This document shows, in pieces, positions 1 through 8,381 of a DNA stretch of 64,000 nucleotides. The DNA is from Nocardia sp. BMG111209. GTDB lineage: Bacteria > Actinomycetota > Actinomycetes > Mycobacteriales > Mycobacteriaceae. Every line of letters starts with the position of its first letter. Positions within the stretch are counted from its first letter, which is position 1. A model generated the notes under the pieces. The model saw nothing but the letters and a program-made list of their open reading frames with translations, searched no databases and was not told the DNA's origin. The stretch spans positions 372,001 through 436,000 of the forward strand of contig NZ_KB907307.1 of the NCBI RefSeq assembly GCF_000381925.1, in the 5' to 3' direction. The position numbers were made by a program, and so were the translations under genes.

Positions 1-1
1 C

Positions 2-898
2 GCTTTGGACGCTTTCGTTTTCGCCGACGCGGCGCTCAAGGCCGGACTGCCGGCCGGCGTGCTGAACATCGTGCCGGCCGACCGCGAGGCGGGTGCGCAC
101 CTGGTGGCCCACCCGGGCGTGGACAAGGTGGCGTTCACCGGTTCCACCGCCGCGGGCCGCGCGATCGGTGCGGTGTGCGGACGGCTGCTGCGCCCGGTCA
201 CACTCGAACTCGGCGGCAAATCCGCCGCCATCGTCACCGACGATGCCGATCTCGACGCGTTCACCGCCGCACTGCTCGAGGTGTCACTGACCAACAACGG
301 TCAGACCTGTCACGCGGGCACCCGGATCCTGGTGTCGCGCCACCGATACGACGAGGTGGTCGAGGCGGTCACCGAGACGGTCCGGAATCTGGTGATCGGT
401 GATCCGCTGGACCGCGCGACCCAGATCGGGCCGCTGGTCAGCGCCGCTCAGCGCCGACGCGTGCTCGGCTACATCGAGGCCGGTCGGCGCGGCGGCCATC
501 GGCTGACCACCGGCGGGAGAGTACCGGCGGATCAGCCGCAGGGCTGGTACGTCGAGCCCACCGTCTTCGCCGACGTCGACAACTCCGCCCTGCTCGCGCG
601 GGAGGAGATCTTCGGCCCGGTCCTTGCGGTGATTCCGTACCGGGACGAGGACGACGCGGTGGCGATCGCGAACGACTCGGAATACGGCCTGGCCGGAACC
701 GTGTGGACCACCGACGAACAGCGCGGAATCGCGCTGGCCGACCGGATCCACAGCGGGACGGTCGGCGTCAACCACTATGCCCTCGACCTCGCCGCACCCT
801 TCGGCGGCGTGAAGGCCTCCGGCCTGGGCCGCGAACTCGGCCCGGAGGGCCTGCTGCCGTATCGGCAGCCGAAGTCGGTCTATCTCGCCGGCCGCTGA
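2..898 (+). CDS. Aldehyde dehydrogenase, 5' end cut off by the window
   Basis: C-terminal part (299 codons seen) of an NAD(P)-dependent aldehyde dehydrogenase, which oxidises an aldehyde to an acid in the cytoplasm. The cofactor-loop signature FTGSTAAGR, the general-base glutamate in LELGGKSA and the catalytic cysteine in NNGQTCHAGTR (codon at 308-310) are all intact, as is the late EEIFGPV motif. The family is usually about 480-500 residues, so roughly 180 are missing upstream. It ends 25 bases before the CoA-transferase gene and is read in the same direction, so the two probably share a transcript. The substrate cannot be told from sequence. Confidence 0.95.
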   Translation, partial: ALDAFVFADAALKAGLPAGVLNIVPADREAGAHLVAHPGVDKVAFTGSTAAGRAIGAVCGRLLRPVTLELGGKSAAIVTDDADLDAFTAALLEVSLTNNGQTCHAGTRILVSRHRYDEVVEAVTETVRNLVIGDPLDRATQIGPLVSAAQRRRVLGYIEAGRRGGHRLTTGGRVPADQPQGWYVEPTVFADVDNSALLAREEIFGPVLAVIPYRDEDDAVAIANDSEYGLAGTVWTTDEQRGIALADRIHSGTVGVNHYALDLAAPFGGVKASGLGRELGPEGLLPYRQPKSVYLAGR

Positions 899-923
899 AC
901 CGGATCGAAATACGGAGTCCGCC

Positions 924-3344
924 ATGACCTTTCCCCTCGCGAGCCTGCGCGTGCTCGATCTCACCGACGGCCTCGGCGAATCGTGCGGCCGGTTCCTGGC
1001 CGACCTGGGCGCCGAGGTGCTGCGCGCGGAACCGCCGGGCGGATCCCGATCCCGCTCCGCCGAACCGCGGGTGAACGGGACCGGCATCCCGTTCGCACTG
1101 CGTAACGCGAACAAGCGCGGGGTGACCTTCGATCCGGACGGGCTCGGCTGGGAGATCCGGCTGGGCGAACTCGTGCGCGGAGTCGATATCGTCGTCGATT
1201 CGTGGTCCCCGGCCGGGTGGGACGCGCGGTCGGCGGCGGTGACGCGGCTGCGAGCGGACAACCCGGCGCTGGTATGGCTCTCGATCACTCCGTTCGGGCA
1301 CACCGGGCCGTATCGGGACCGGGTGGCCGACGAAGCGGTGCTCTACGCGATGAGCGGCGTGCTGTCGCGATCCGGCACACCGGGCGCGGAGCCGTTGCTG
1401 CCGCCGGCCGGTCTGATCGAGGAGACCGTGGGGGCCCATGCGGCCTGGTCGGCGCTGCTCGCCCATCATGCCGCCATGCGTTCCGGGCGTGCGGAATTCG
1501 TCGACCTGTCGGCGTTCGAGGTGGTGGTCCACGGCTTCGATCCGGGCTTCGGCACCCAGGGCTCGGCCGCCGCCGGACGTTCCGAGGACTTCCCGCGCGG
1601 CCGACCGGCCGCGGCGAACTTCTATCCGGTGTTCCGCTGCGCCGACGGCTTCGTCCGGATCTGCCTGCTGGCCCGCCGGCAGTGGCGGTCGATGTTCGAA
1701 TGGCTCGGCGAGCCCGCGGAATTCGCCGATCCGGCGTTCGACACCATTCCCGCGCGCTTCGCCGCCGCGGACCGCCTGCATCCGCTGATCGGCCGGCTGT
1801 TCGCGGACCGCACCCGCGACGAACTGGTCGCCGAGGGCGCGCGGCGCGGTGTCCCCGTCGGTGGTGTGCACGATGTCGCCGAGGTGCTGCGGACCGAGCA
1901 CTTCACCGCCTCCGGCGCGTTGATCGACGCCGAGATCGCGCCGGGCCTGCGGGCCCGGATACCCGCCGGATATCTGAACGTCGACGGAGTGCGCGCCGGA
2001 TTCCGTACTGCCGCGCCGCGAATCGGCGAGCACGACGAGTCGGCCGCCGGGACTCCGCGCCGATCGGCCCGGCCCGCACCCGTCGCCGGTGCACCCGGCC
2101 GTCCGCTGGCCGGGCTGCGGGTGCTGGACCTCGGGGTGATCGTCTTCGGCGCCGAATTGAGCCGCCAGCTGGCGGATTACGGCGCGGACGTGATCAAGAT
2201 CGAGAGCGCGGCCTTCCCGGACGGGCTGCGACAGGCCAAACGTGGTGCGGCGCTGGCCCCGTCGGTGGGGTGGGGGCATCGCAACAAGCGCAGCTTCGGG
2301 GTGGATCTGCGCACGGCCGAGGGTAAACGGATCTTCACCGACCTGGTCCGGGACGCGGATGTGCTGCTGGCGAACTTCAAACCCGGCACCCTGGCCTCGA
2401 TGGGTTTCGCCCCGGCCGAGCTGCGCGCGCTCAATCCGCGCCTGATCGTCTCGGAGGCAAGCGCTTTCGGGAATACGGGACCGTGGCGGCAGCGGCTCGG
2501 TTACGGTCCGCTGGTGCGGGCCTCGTGCGGGGTGTCGGCGATGTGGCGGTATCCGGCGGATCCGGAGTTGCTGTGCGACGGGATGACCGTCTACCCGGAT
2601 CATGTGGCCGGTCAGATCGCCGCCACCGCGATCCTGGCGGCGCTGATCCGCCGCACCGAGACCGGTGCGGGCGGCATCATCGAACTGGCCCAGTCGGATA
2701 CCGCGCTGATGCAACTGGGGGTTCAGCTCGCCACCGAGTCGGTGCGGCCGGGATCGGCTGCGGCGCCGGGCAATCACGATCCGCATCATGCGCCGACCGG
2801 CGTCTTCCGCTGCGCCGGCGACGACGAATGGTGCGTGGTCTCGGTCCGCAGCGATGCGCAGTGGGCGCGGTTGTGCACCCTGCTCGGACATCCCGAATCG
2901 GACCCTCGCTTCGCGACCCGGCAGGCCCGCCGCACCCACCGCGAGGACGCGGAGAAGATGCTGTCGGACTGGCTCGCGGACCGCTCCCCCCGGGCGGCGG
3001 CGGAGGCTCTCCAGGCCGCCGGAATCCCGGCGGGAGCGATGCTACGCCTGCCGGAGTTGTTGCGGGACCCACACTTACGTGCCCGGGACGCCTACGCGAT
3101 GCTCACCCATCCACTGTTGCCCGCCGACCTGCCCACCACGGCGACCGTCGCCCATTTCGAGACGATCCCCCGACCACCGCTACGTCCCGCACCGGTGCCG
3201 GGGGAGCACACCGCGCTGATCTGCCGGACCTTGCTGGGCATCAGCGAGGCGGAGGTCGCCGCCCTGGTGGAACAGGGTGTGTTACAAGCGATTCCGGCCG
3301 GACGACAACCGGAACCGGCGGCCGCGCGCCGCACCGCCGGATGA
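924..3344 (+). CDS. Two-domain class III (CaiB/BaiF) CoA-transferase fusion
   Basis: 806 residues, about twice the usual 400: two CaiB/BaiF domains in tandem (about 1-385 and 390-806) joined by an Ala/Pro/Arg-rich linker. Members move CoA between carboxylic acids. The second domain has the expected catalytic aspartate in YPDHVAG. The matching place in the first domain reads LIEETVG, with Glu instead of Asp, so half of the protein may be structural. The start ATG follows the aldehyde dehydrogenase stop by 25 bases. Fused CaiB pairs are known in actinobacteria. The role here, activating an acid for beta-oxidation-like breakdown, is inferred from neighbouring oxygenase and ligase genes. Confidence 0.93.
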   Translation: MTFPLASLRVLDLTDGLGESCGRFLADLGAEVLRAEPPGGSRSRSAEPRVNGTGIPFALRNANKRGVTFDPDGLGWEIRLGELVRGVDIVVDSWSPAGWDARSAAVTRLRADNPALVWLSITPFGHTGPYRDRVADEAVLYAMSGVLSRSGTPGAEPLLPPAGLIEETVGAHAAWSALLAHHAAMRSGRAEFVDLSAFEVVVHGFDPGFGTQGSAAAGRSEDFPRGRPAAANFYPVFRCADGFVRICLLARRQWRSMFEWLGEPAEFADPAFDTIPARFAAADRLHPLIGRLFADRTRDELVAEGARRGVPVGGVHDVAEVLRTEHFTASGALIDAEIAPGLRARIPAGYLNVDGVRAGFRTAAPRIGEHDESAAGTPRRSARPAPVAGAPGRPLAGLRVLDLGVIVFGAELSRQLADYGADVIKIESAAFPDGLRQAKRGAALAPSVGWGHRNKRSFGVDLRTAEGKRIFTDLVRDADVLLANFKPGTLASMGFAPAELRALNPRLIVSEASAFGNTGPWRQRLGYGPLVRASCGVSAMWRYPADPELLCDGMTVYPDHVAGQIAATAILAALIRRTETGAGGIIELAQSDTALMQLGVQLATESVRPGSAAAPGNHDPHHAPTGVFRCAGDDEWCVVSVRSDAQWARLCTLLGHPESDPRFATRQARRTHREDAEKMLSDWLADRSPRAAAEALQAAGIPAGAMLRLPELLRDPHLRARDAYAMLTHPLLPADLPTTATVAHFETIPRPPLRPAPVPGEHTALICRTLLGISEAEVAALVEQGVLQAIPAGRQPEPAAARRTAG

Positions 3345-3367
3345 GCCGACCGGCCGTGTGCGGTCCG

Positions 3368-3976
3368 TCAGGCCGTGGGTCCGGGCAACAGGGCCGGGAT
3401 CACGAATGCGCGCAGTTTGGCCCGGACCCGGTCCAGAGTCGTTTCGTCGCTGCCGTATTGGCTGATGTAGAGGATCTCCAGTTCGGCGATCCATTCGCAC
3501 AACAGGCGCAGGTCGAGGTCGGCGCGCAGGTGCCCGGCGCGTTGTTCTTCGGCCAGGATCGGTTCCCACAGTTCACGAGTCAGTTCCAGGGCCCGGCCGG
3601 ATTGCTGCAACAGCCTGGTCGCCAGGCCCATCTCACCCGGCGAGACCAGCCGGTTCACCATCGGATCCGAGTGGCCCTTGCGGATGTCCTGGCAGATGCC
3701 CTCCACCAGGCGCTCAGTCACGGTGGGCCACCCTGCGACGAACGCGCGGGCCGGCGCCAGGTTCATCCGGGCCCGCCGGGCGATCGACTCCACGATCAGC
3801 GATTCGCGGTCCGCGAAATAGCGGTAGACGGTGGCGCGGGACAGATCCGCCGCGCGGGCCACATCCTCCATCGTGGTCTTCGCGATGCCGAATTGCGTGA
3901 AGCAGCCTTCCGCGGCAGTGAGGATCGTGGCGCGGACGTCAGCGGTCACGGAGTCGGTGCGGTCCATTCCCGGCAC
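3368..3976 (-). CDS. TetR-family transcriptional regulator
   Basis: About 200 residues. The N-terminal TetR helix-turn-helix is clear (TTMEDVARAADLSRATVYRYF, about residues 35-55), followed by a helical ligand-binding domain with no recognisable ligand signature. It points away from the Rieske oxygenase gene at 4052. The 75-base gap holds an ATCTA-N7-TAGAT dyad that recurs in front of four other transcription units in the window, so this protein is the most natural candidate for the regulator of that set. The start is unclear: GTG at 3976 or ATG at 3967, neither with a strong ribosome site. Confidence 0.92.
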   Translation of the reverse strand: MPGMDRTDSVTADVRATILTAAEGCFTQFGIAKTTMEDVARAADLSRATVYRYFADRESLIVESIARRARMNLAPARAFVAGWPTVTERLVEGICQDIRKGHSDPMVNRLVSPGEMGLATRLLQQSGRALELTRELWEPILAEEQRAGHLRADLDLRLLCEWIAELEILYISQYGSDETTLDRVRAKLRAFVIPALLPGPTA

Positions 3977-3987
3977 GTTACCAAGCC

Positions 3988-4014
3988 CATAAATCTACGA
4001 ATATTAGATAAGAC
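3988..4014. promoter_or_regulatory. Inverted-repeat operator, core ATCTA-N7-TAGAT
   Basis: Left arm CATAAATCTA, 7-base spacer CGAATAT, right arm TAGATAAGAC. The inner five bases of each arm are perfectly complementary. It lies 12 bases before the TetR start and 38 bases before the Rieske start. The left arm is identical to that of the site at 19108. Confidence 0.7.
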
Positions 4015-4051
4015 ACTGGACGGTAATCGTCTCATGTGTCACGCTGGAGCC

Positions 4052-5242
4052 ATGGAGCGCGAGGAGAAGATCGACCTGACCCGGCGGTTGATCGCCCATG
4101 TCGACAACCGGACCACCGACTACGCGGACGGACTGATGCGCGTGCCGTTCTCGGTGTTCAACGATCCGGAGCTCGCCGCCAAGGAACGTGCGGTGGTGCG
4201 GCGATTCCCGCACATCGTGGCGCATGTCGACGAGCTGGCCGCGCCCGGCGATTTCCTCATCACCGAGCTGATCGGTACCCCGCTGCTGGTCGTGAAGCAG
4301 AGCGACGGCGGGGTGCGCGCGTTTTCCAATGTCTGCCGCCACCGCGGCGCGCGTGTCGAATTCGAGCAGTCCGGTTGTAAGCGGGTCTTCGCCTGCAGGT
4401 ACCACAACTGGTCCTACGGCCGGGACGGCGCCCTGCGCGGTATGCCGCATGCGGACGGTTTCACGGAATTGGACCGCGGTGGCCACGGTCTGGTCGAATT
4501 CCCGTGCGAGGTGCGGCACGGATTGGTCTGGGTGGTCCCGACCGCCGGCGCGGAACTCGACATCGCCGCGGTGCTGGGCCCGAAACACGACGCCGAGGTG
4601 ATCGCCACCGGTATCGGCGGCTCCCACCAGGTGCGCAAGGAGACCTGGCGGCTGGCGATGAACTGGAAGATCGCCGTCGACGGGGTGCAGGACGCGTACC
4701 ACCTGTGCCAGCTGCACACGAAGACGGTGTGCCACTTCCTCGAGGGCAATGTGTCCACTTTCGATCGAGTGGACCGGTCCTGGCGACTCGTGGTGGCGCG
4801 CAAGACGATCGCCGAGGTCCGCGACGCGGATCCGGACAGCTTCGACGTGCGCGACTACTCGCTGGCCAACTACACCGTGTACCCCGGCACCATGCTGGTC
4901 ACCGAACCGCAGCATTTCGAGATCTGGACGATCGTGCCCGACGCCGAGGACCCGAACGTCAGCCACTGCACGATCCGGCTGCTCGCGCCCCGTGAGCCCG
5001 AAACCGAAAGGGAGCAGCGGATTCTCGACAAGAGCTGGGATCTGCTGATGGAGACGCTGCACGCGGAGGACTGGTTCGTCAGCGGGACCATCACCGCGAA
5101 CGCCGCCGCCGGTCAGGTCGACGAACTGGTCTACGGCCGTAACGAACTGCCGGGGCAGGTCTTCCACACCATGGTGGCGGCCGACGTCGCCGCGCTGGAG
5201 CGCGCGACGGCCCGGCCGGTCGCGGAGGTGTCGGCGCGATGA
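4052..5242 (+). CDS. Rieske non-haem iron oxygenase, alpha subunit
   Basis: 396 residues. It adds oxygen to a ring or alkyl substrate using electrons from a reductase. The Rieske [2Fe-2S] ligands are CRHRG and CRYHNW (Cys-x-His ... Cys-x2-His, about residues 98-122). The mononuclear iron site follows in DGVQDAYHLCQLH. The reading frame is open far upstream, but the ATG at 4052 is chosen because the protein start MEREEKIDLTRRL matches this family and the earlier frame runs through the TetR gene. Its stop overlaps the next gene by 4 bases (ATGA), implying coupled translation. No reductase or ferredoxin is adjacent; the reductase at 21068 is a likely partner. It is a paralogue of the oxygenase at 17853. 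Confidence 0.95.
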   Translation: MEREEKIDLTRRLIAHVDNRTTDYADGLMRVPFSVFNDPELAAKERAVVRRFPHIVAHVDELAAPGDFLITELIGTPLLVVKQSDGGVRAFSNVCRHRGARVEFEQSGCKRVFACRYHNWSYGRDGALRGMPHADGFTELDRGGHGLVEFPCEVRHGLVWVVPTAGAELDIAAVLGPKHDAEVIATGIGGSHQVRKETWRLAMNWKIAVDGVQDAYHLCQLHTKTVCHFLEGNVSTFDRVDRSWRLVVARKTIAEVRDADPDSFDVRDYSLANYTVYPGTMLVTEPQHFEIWTIVPDAEDPNVSHCTIRLLAPREPETEREQRILDKSWDLLMETLHAEDWFVSGTITANAAAGQVDELVYGRNELPGQVFHTMVAADVAALERATARPVAEVSAR

Positions 5243-6426
5243 GTGGTTATTCGCTGCTCGACGGCGTGCGGGTGCTCGAGGTGGCCCAGCTGGCCCCGGC
5301 CTCACTGGGTGGTCATCTCGCGGACCTCGGCGCCGAGGTGATCAAGGTCGAGGCCGGTCCGTTCGGTGATCCGGTGCGGGTCGGTGGCAGTCGCGCGGTC
5401 GGCAGCCCCGACGGCCCGTCGTTCATGCACCTGCGGTGGAACCGCGGCAAGAAGTCGGTGGCGCTGGATCTGCGCAAACCCGAGGACAAGCAGGCGTTCC
5501 TGGACATCGTGCGCACCTGCGATGCCGTGATCGAGGGCATGCGCGGCGGCTACCTGGACTGGCTCGGCCTCGGGTACGACGCACTGCGCGAAGTCAATCC
5601 GCGCATCGTGCTCTGCTCGGTGTCCGGGATGGGCACCGACGGACCGTATCGCGGGCTCGGTACCGGCGGCCCGGTGTTCGACGCCTTCGCCGGCCTGCGT
5701 GCGGTGCGGATCCCGGAACAGCCACCGACCGAGGGCATGGCCGGCGGCACGACACCCCCGATCGCCATGTACGCCCTGGGCGCCTACGGTGCGATGGGCC
5801 TGCTCGCGGCCCTGCACAAGGCCACGCGCACCGGCCGCGGCTGTCACGTCGAGGTGGCCGGGATCGACGTCGCCGCCGCCTGGATGCCCGATCTGATCGA
5901 CGCGGAACTGAACCGGGACCGCTCGATGCCCCGGCCGGGCTGGCTGCCCGACGGCCGGCTGCCGGACTGGCCGCGGCTCGAGGCCTATCGGACCGGCGAC
6001 GGCCACGCTGTGCTGTTCGGCGCGCACGTGGAGAAGTTCTGGCGCAATTTCGCGGTGGCCGTGGGCCGTCCGGAACTCGCCGAGATCGATCTCACCGGTA
6101 CCGACGACGGCGCGGTCGCGCGCGCGGAGACGGTCTGGCGAGCGCTCACCGAGATCTTCGCGCAGCGCACCCGCGCCGAATGGATCGAGTTGTTCCTCGC
6201 GCACGACATCGCGGGCGGCCCGGTCAACACCGTGACCGAACTGCTCGGCGATCCGCATTTCCGGGCCCGGCGCACCACCTACCGCGTCGAGTACCCCGGC
6301 GTCGGCGACATGGAGTTCGCCGCGAGTCCGGTTCGCGTGCACGGCGAGACGTTCGCGCCGGGCCTGCCGCCGGAGTTCGGGGCGCACACCGACGAGATTC
6401 GCGGCGCCGTGGCGGGCGCCGGATAA
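5239..6426 (+). CDS. Class III (CaiB/BaiF) CoA-transferase
   Basis: 395 residues, normal family length. The N-terminal Rossmann-like CaiB fold is shown by RVLEVAQLAPASLGGHLADLGAEVIKVE and RGKKSVALDL, and TDGPYRG follows. The motif that normally carries the catalytic aspartate before a glycine (as in PDHVAG of the gene at 924) reads AMYALGAYG here, with no Asp. It may therefore be a subgroup with another chemistry, or a partner protein. The start overlaps the oxygenase stop by 4 bases, so the two act in one operon, probably with the product of the oxygenase step activated or passed as a CoA ester. Confidence 0.93.
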   Translation: MSGYSLLDGVRVLEVAQLAPASLGGHLADLGAEVIKVEAGPFGDPVRVGGSRAVGSPDGPSFMHLRWNRGKKSVALDLRKPEDKQAFLDIVRTCDAVIEGMRGGYLDWLGLGYDALREVNPRIVLCSVSGMGTDGPYRGLGTGGPVFDAFAGLRAVRIPEQPPTEGMAGGTTPPIAMYALGAYGAMGLLAALHKATRTGRGCHVEVAGIDVAAAWMPDLIDAELNRDRSMPRPGWLPDGRLPDWPRLEAYRTGDGHAVLFGAHVEKFWRNFAVAVGRPELAEIDLTGTDDGAVARAETVWRALTEIFAQRTRAEWIELFLAHDIAGGPVNTVTELLGDPHFRARRTTYRVEYPGVGDMEFAASPVRVHGETFAPGLPPEFGAHTDEIRGAVAGAG

Positions 6427-6451
6427 CCCGGGGCGACAACCGAATACGTGA

Positions 6452-6514
6452 ACCGTCCGGACGGGCCGGGGCGCGCGCCGAACGAGGTGGCGCCACCGGA
6501 CCCGCCGGACGGTG
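6452..6514 (+). terminator. Nested inverted repeat after the CoA-transferase gene
   Basis: Outer arms ACCGTCCGG (6452-6460) and CCGGACGGT (6506-6514) enclose a perfect 12-base palindrome GGTGGCGCCACC (6487-6498). It starts 25 bases after the stop codon. There is no U-tract, which is common for actinobacterial terminators. A terminator role is inferred. Confidence 0.5.
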
Positions 6515-6584
6515 CTGTCGTTGTGCGGAAAGCCTTGCACGGCAAGGGAATACGAAGACAAATTCCCGCAACTCGGCATTGTGC

Positions 6585-6611
6585 GAGTTATCTACGGGTG
6601 ATAGATTTGCG
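6585..6611. promoter_or_regulatory. Inverted-repeat operator, core ATCTA-N7-TAGAT
   Basis: Left arm GAGTTATCTA, spacer CGGGTGA, right arm TAGATTTGCG, 54 bases before the acyl-CoA ligase start. Core and spacing match the sites at 3988 and 19108; the right arm shares TAGATTT with the latter. Confidence 0.65.
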
Positions 6612-6665
6612 GTGACCGGGGTCACACCGGTCGGGGGTGGGCGCCATGACGATCGAGGAGTTCAC

Positions 6666-8270
6666 ATGAATCTGGCCGACTTGACCCGCTATTGGGGCAG
6701 AGCCCGGCCGCGGCAGCAGGCGATCGTGTTCGGGGACACGGCGCACACCTGGGCCGAACTGGACGCGGTCACCGATGCCCTGGCCCGCGGCCTGGCCGCA
6801 CGTGGGGTGCGCAAGGGCGACCGCGTCGCCGTCATGATGCTCAACCGCCCCGAACTCGCACACGTCATCGTGGCGACCCTGAAACTGGGCGCGATCAGCG
6901 TGCCGCTCAACTTCCGGCTCACCGCACGGGAACTCGCGCCGCTGCTGGTCGACGCCGCCCCGCGGGTGGTCGTCGTGGAGGACGAACTGTCCGGCCTGCT
7001 CGAGGCCGGCGCCGCGCAGGCGGAGTTCGAGATCTACAGCGTCGACGGCGATTCCCACCGGCCGTACGCGAGCCTGCTCGATCCCGGCGCCGCGCCGGTG
7101 GTCGAGATCGCGGGCGACGACCCGGCTTTCATCTGCTACACCTCCGGCACCACCGGCGTGCAGAAGGGTGCGGTCATCACGCACCGCAGCGCCATCGCAC
7201 CCGGTATCTCGCAAACGGTCAGCTATGGCTTCACCGCTCGCGATCGGGTGCTGTGCTCGGCGCCGCTGGTCTACACCGGCTCGGTGCTGTCGGTGTTCGT
7301 GCAACTGGTCGTCGTGCCCGGCGCCACCATGGTGCTGCTGCGGGAATACGACCCGGAGATCGCGCTGGACACCTTCGAGCGGGAACAGATCACCGCGACC
7401 ACCACCGTCCCGGTGATCTGGGAGCGGATGACCACCCTGCCCGGATTCGGCAAACGCACGCTCGCGAACTTCACCTTCGCCGCCACCGGCGGCGCCCCGG
7501 TCAGCGCGGATCTACTGGAATGCTATCGCCGCCAAGGGATTCCGCTCACCCAGGTATACGGCCTGACCGAGGCGTCCGGCATGGTGGCCAGCCTGACCTA
7601 CGAGGACGCGTTGTCCCGTCCGGGTTTCACCGGCCGCGCGCTGGTCGGCACCCGCGTCCGCATCGGCGACCCCGGGGAGCACACGCCGCCCGGCGAGGTG
7701 GGCGAGATCCTGGTGCACGGCGAGCACGTCATGCAGGGCTACTGGAACCGCCCGGAGGCCACCGCCGCCGCGCTGACCGACGGCTGGCTGCGCACCGGCG
7801 ACCTCGGCCTGCAGGACGAGGACGGCTTCCTGAAGATCGTCGACCGCAGCAAGGACATGCTGATCTCCGGCGGGCTCAACGTCTATCCCGCCGAGATCGA
7901 GCAGGTGCTGCACGGCATCGACGGCCTGGTCGACCTCGCCGTCATCGGCGTCACCGACGACCGCTGGGGCGAGGTGCCCATGGTCGTGTTCCACAGCGCC
8001 CGGCCCTCGGCCGAGGTGGCCGCCGACATCGCCGCGGTCGCCGCGGCGAATCTGGCGAAGTTCAAGCGCCCCAAGCACGCAATCGAGCTCGGCGAGCCGC
8101 TACCCCGGACCTTCTCCGGGAAGCTGGCCAAACCCGCACTGCGCCGTCGTTTCCCGGCCGCTCCCACCGATGCGGTCGCACTGGACTCCACCCCGGCGCA
8201 GCCCCGACCGACCCGCACCGGCCCCGATGCCCGCTGCGCGACACCCGAATCACCAAGGAAGAGCAGGTAA
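6666..8270 (+). CDS. AMP-forming acyl-CoA synthetase (ligase)
   Basis: 534 residues, ANL superfamily: activates a carboxylic acid with ATP, then forms the CoA thioester. Seen are the P-loop CYTSGTTGVQKG, the A5 motif VYGLTEASG, the hinge/ribose-binding GDLGLQDEDGFLKIVDR and the C-terminal lysine in PRTFSGKLAKPALRR. The ATG at 6666 is preceded at a good distance by GAGGAG; the frame is open upstream but runs through the CoA-transferase gene. A dyad at 6585 suggests its own regulated promoter. Downstream lie a dehydrogenase relic and an aldehyde dehydrogenase. The last ~35 residues are Pro/Arg/Thr-rich beyond the usual family end. Substrate unknown. Confidence 0.94.
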   Translation: MNLADLTRYWGRARPRQQAIVFGDTAHTWAELDAVTDALARGLAARGVRKGDRVAVMMLNRPELAHVIVATLKLGAISVPLNFRLTARELAPLLVDAAPRVVVVEDELSGLLEAGAAQAEFEIYSVDGDSHRPYASLLDPGAAPVVEIAGDDPAFICYTSGTTGVQKGAVITHRSAIAPGISQTVSYGFTARDRVLCSAPLVYTGSVLSVFVQLVVVPGATMVLLREYDPEIALDTFEREQITATTTVPVIWERMTTLPGFGKRTLANFTFAATGGAPVSADLLECYRRQGIPLTQVYGLTEASGMVASLTYEDALSRPGFTGRALVGTRVRIGDPGEHTPPGEVGEILVHGEHVMQGYWNRPEATAAALTDGWLRTGDLGLQDEDGFLKIVDRSKDMLISGGLNVYPAEIEQVLHGIDGLVDLAVIGVTDDRWGEVPMVVFHSARPSAEVAADIAAVAAANLAKFKRPKHAIELGEPLPRTFSGKLAKPALRRRFPAAPTDAVALDSTPAQPRPTRTGPDARCATPESPRKSR

Positions 8271-8273
8271 TCC

Positions 8274-8366
8274 GTGAAGAGACTGTCCGGCAAGGTCGCC
8301 GGCGCCGAGGCCCGCTACATCACCGGCGTCACCCTTGCGGTCGACGCCGGTTACCACAACCGCTGA
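8274..8366 (+). pseudogene. Relic of a short-chain dehydrogenase with its middle deleted
   Basis: A 30-codon frame with a good ribosome site (AAGGAAG) and a GTG start. Its first nine residues VKRLSGKVA look like the start of a mycofactocin-type SDR (usual form xRLxGKVAFITGAARG). The rest, GAEARYITGVTLAVDAGYHNR, looks like the usual SDR C-terminus (SDEARYITGVTLPVDAG). About 240 residues between them, including the whole cofactor and active sites, are absent. It sits between an acyl-CoA ligase and an aldehyde dehydrogenase, where an alcohol dehydrogenase would make sense. The 5' signals and stop are still intact, suggesting a clean in-frame deletion; the product can have no SDR activity. Confidence 0.75.
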
Positions 8367-8381
8367 CGAGGAGCACAACCA

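Noticed and set aside
2483..4051. Upstream extension of the Rieske frame
   Set aside because: Runs through the CoA-transferase and TetR genes and has no oxygenase homology before the ATG at 4052.
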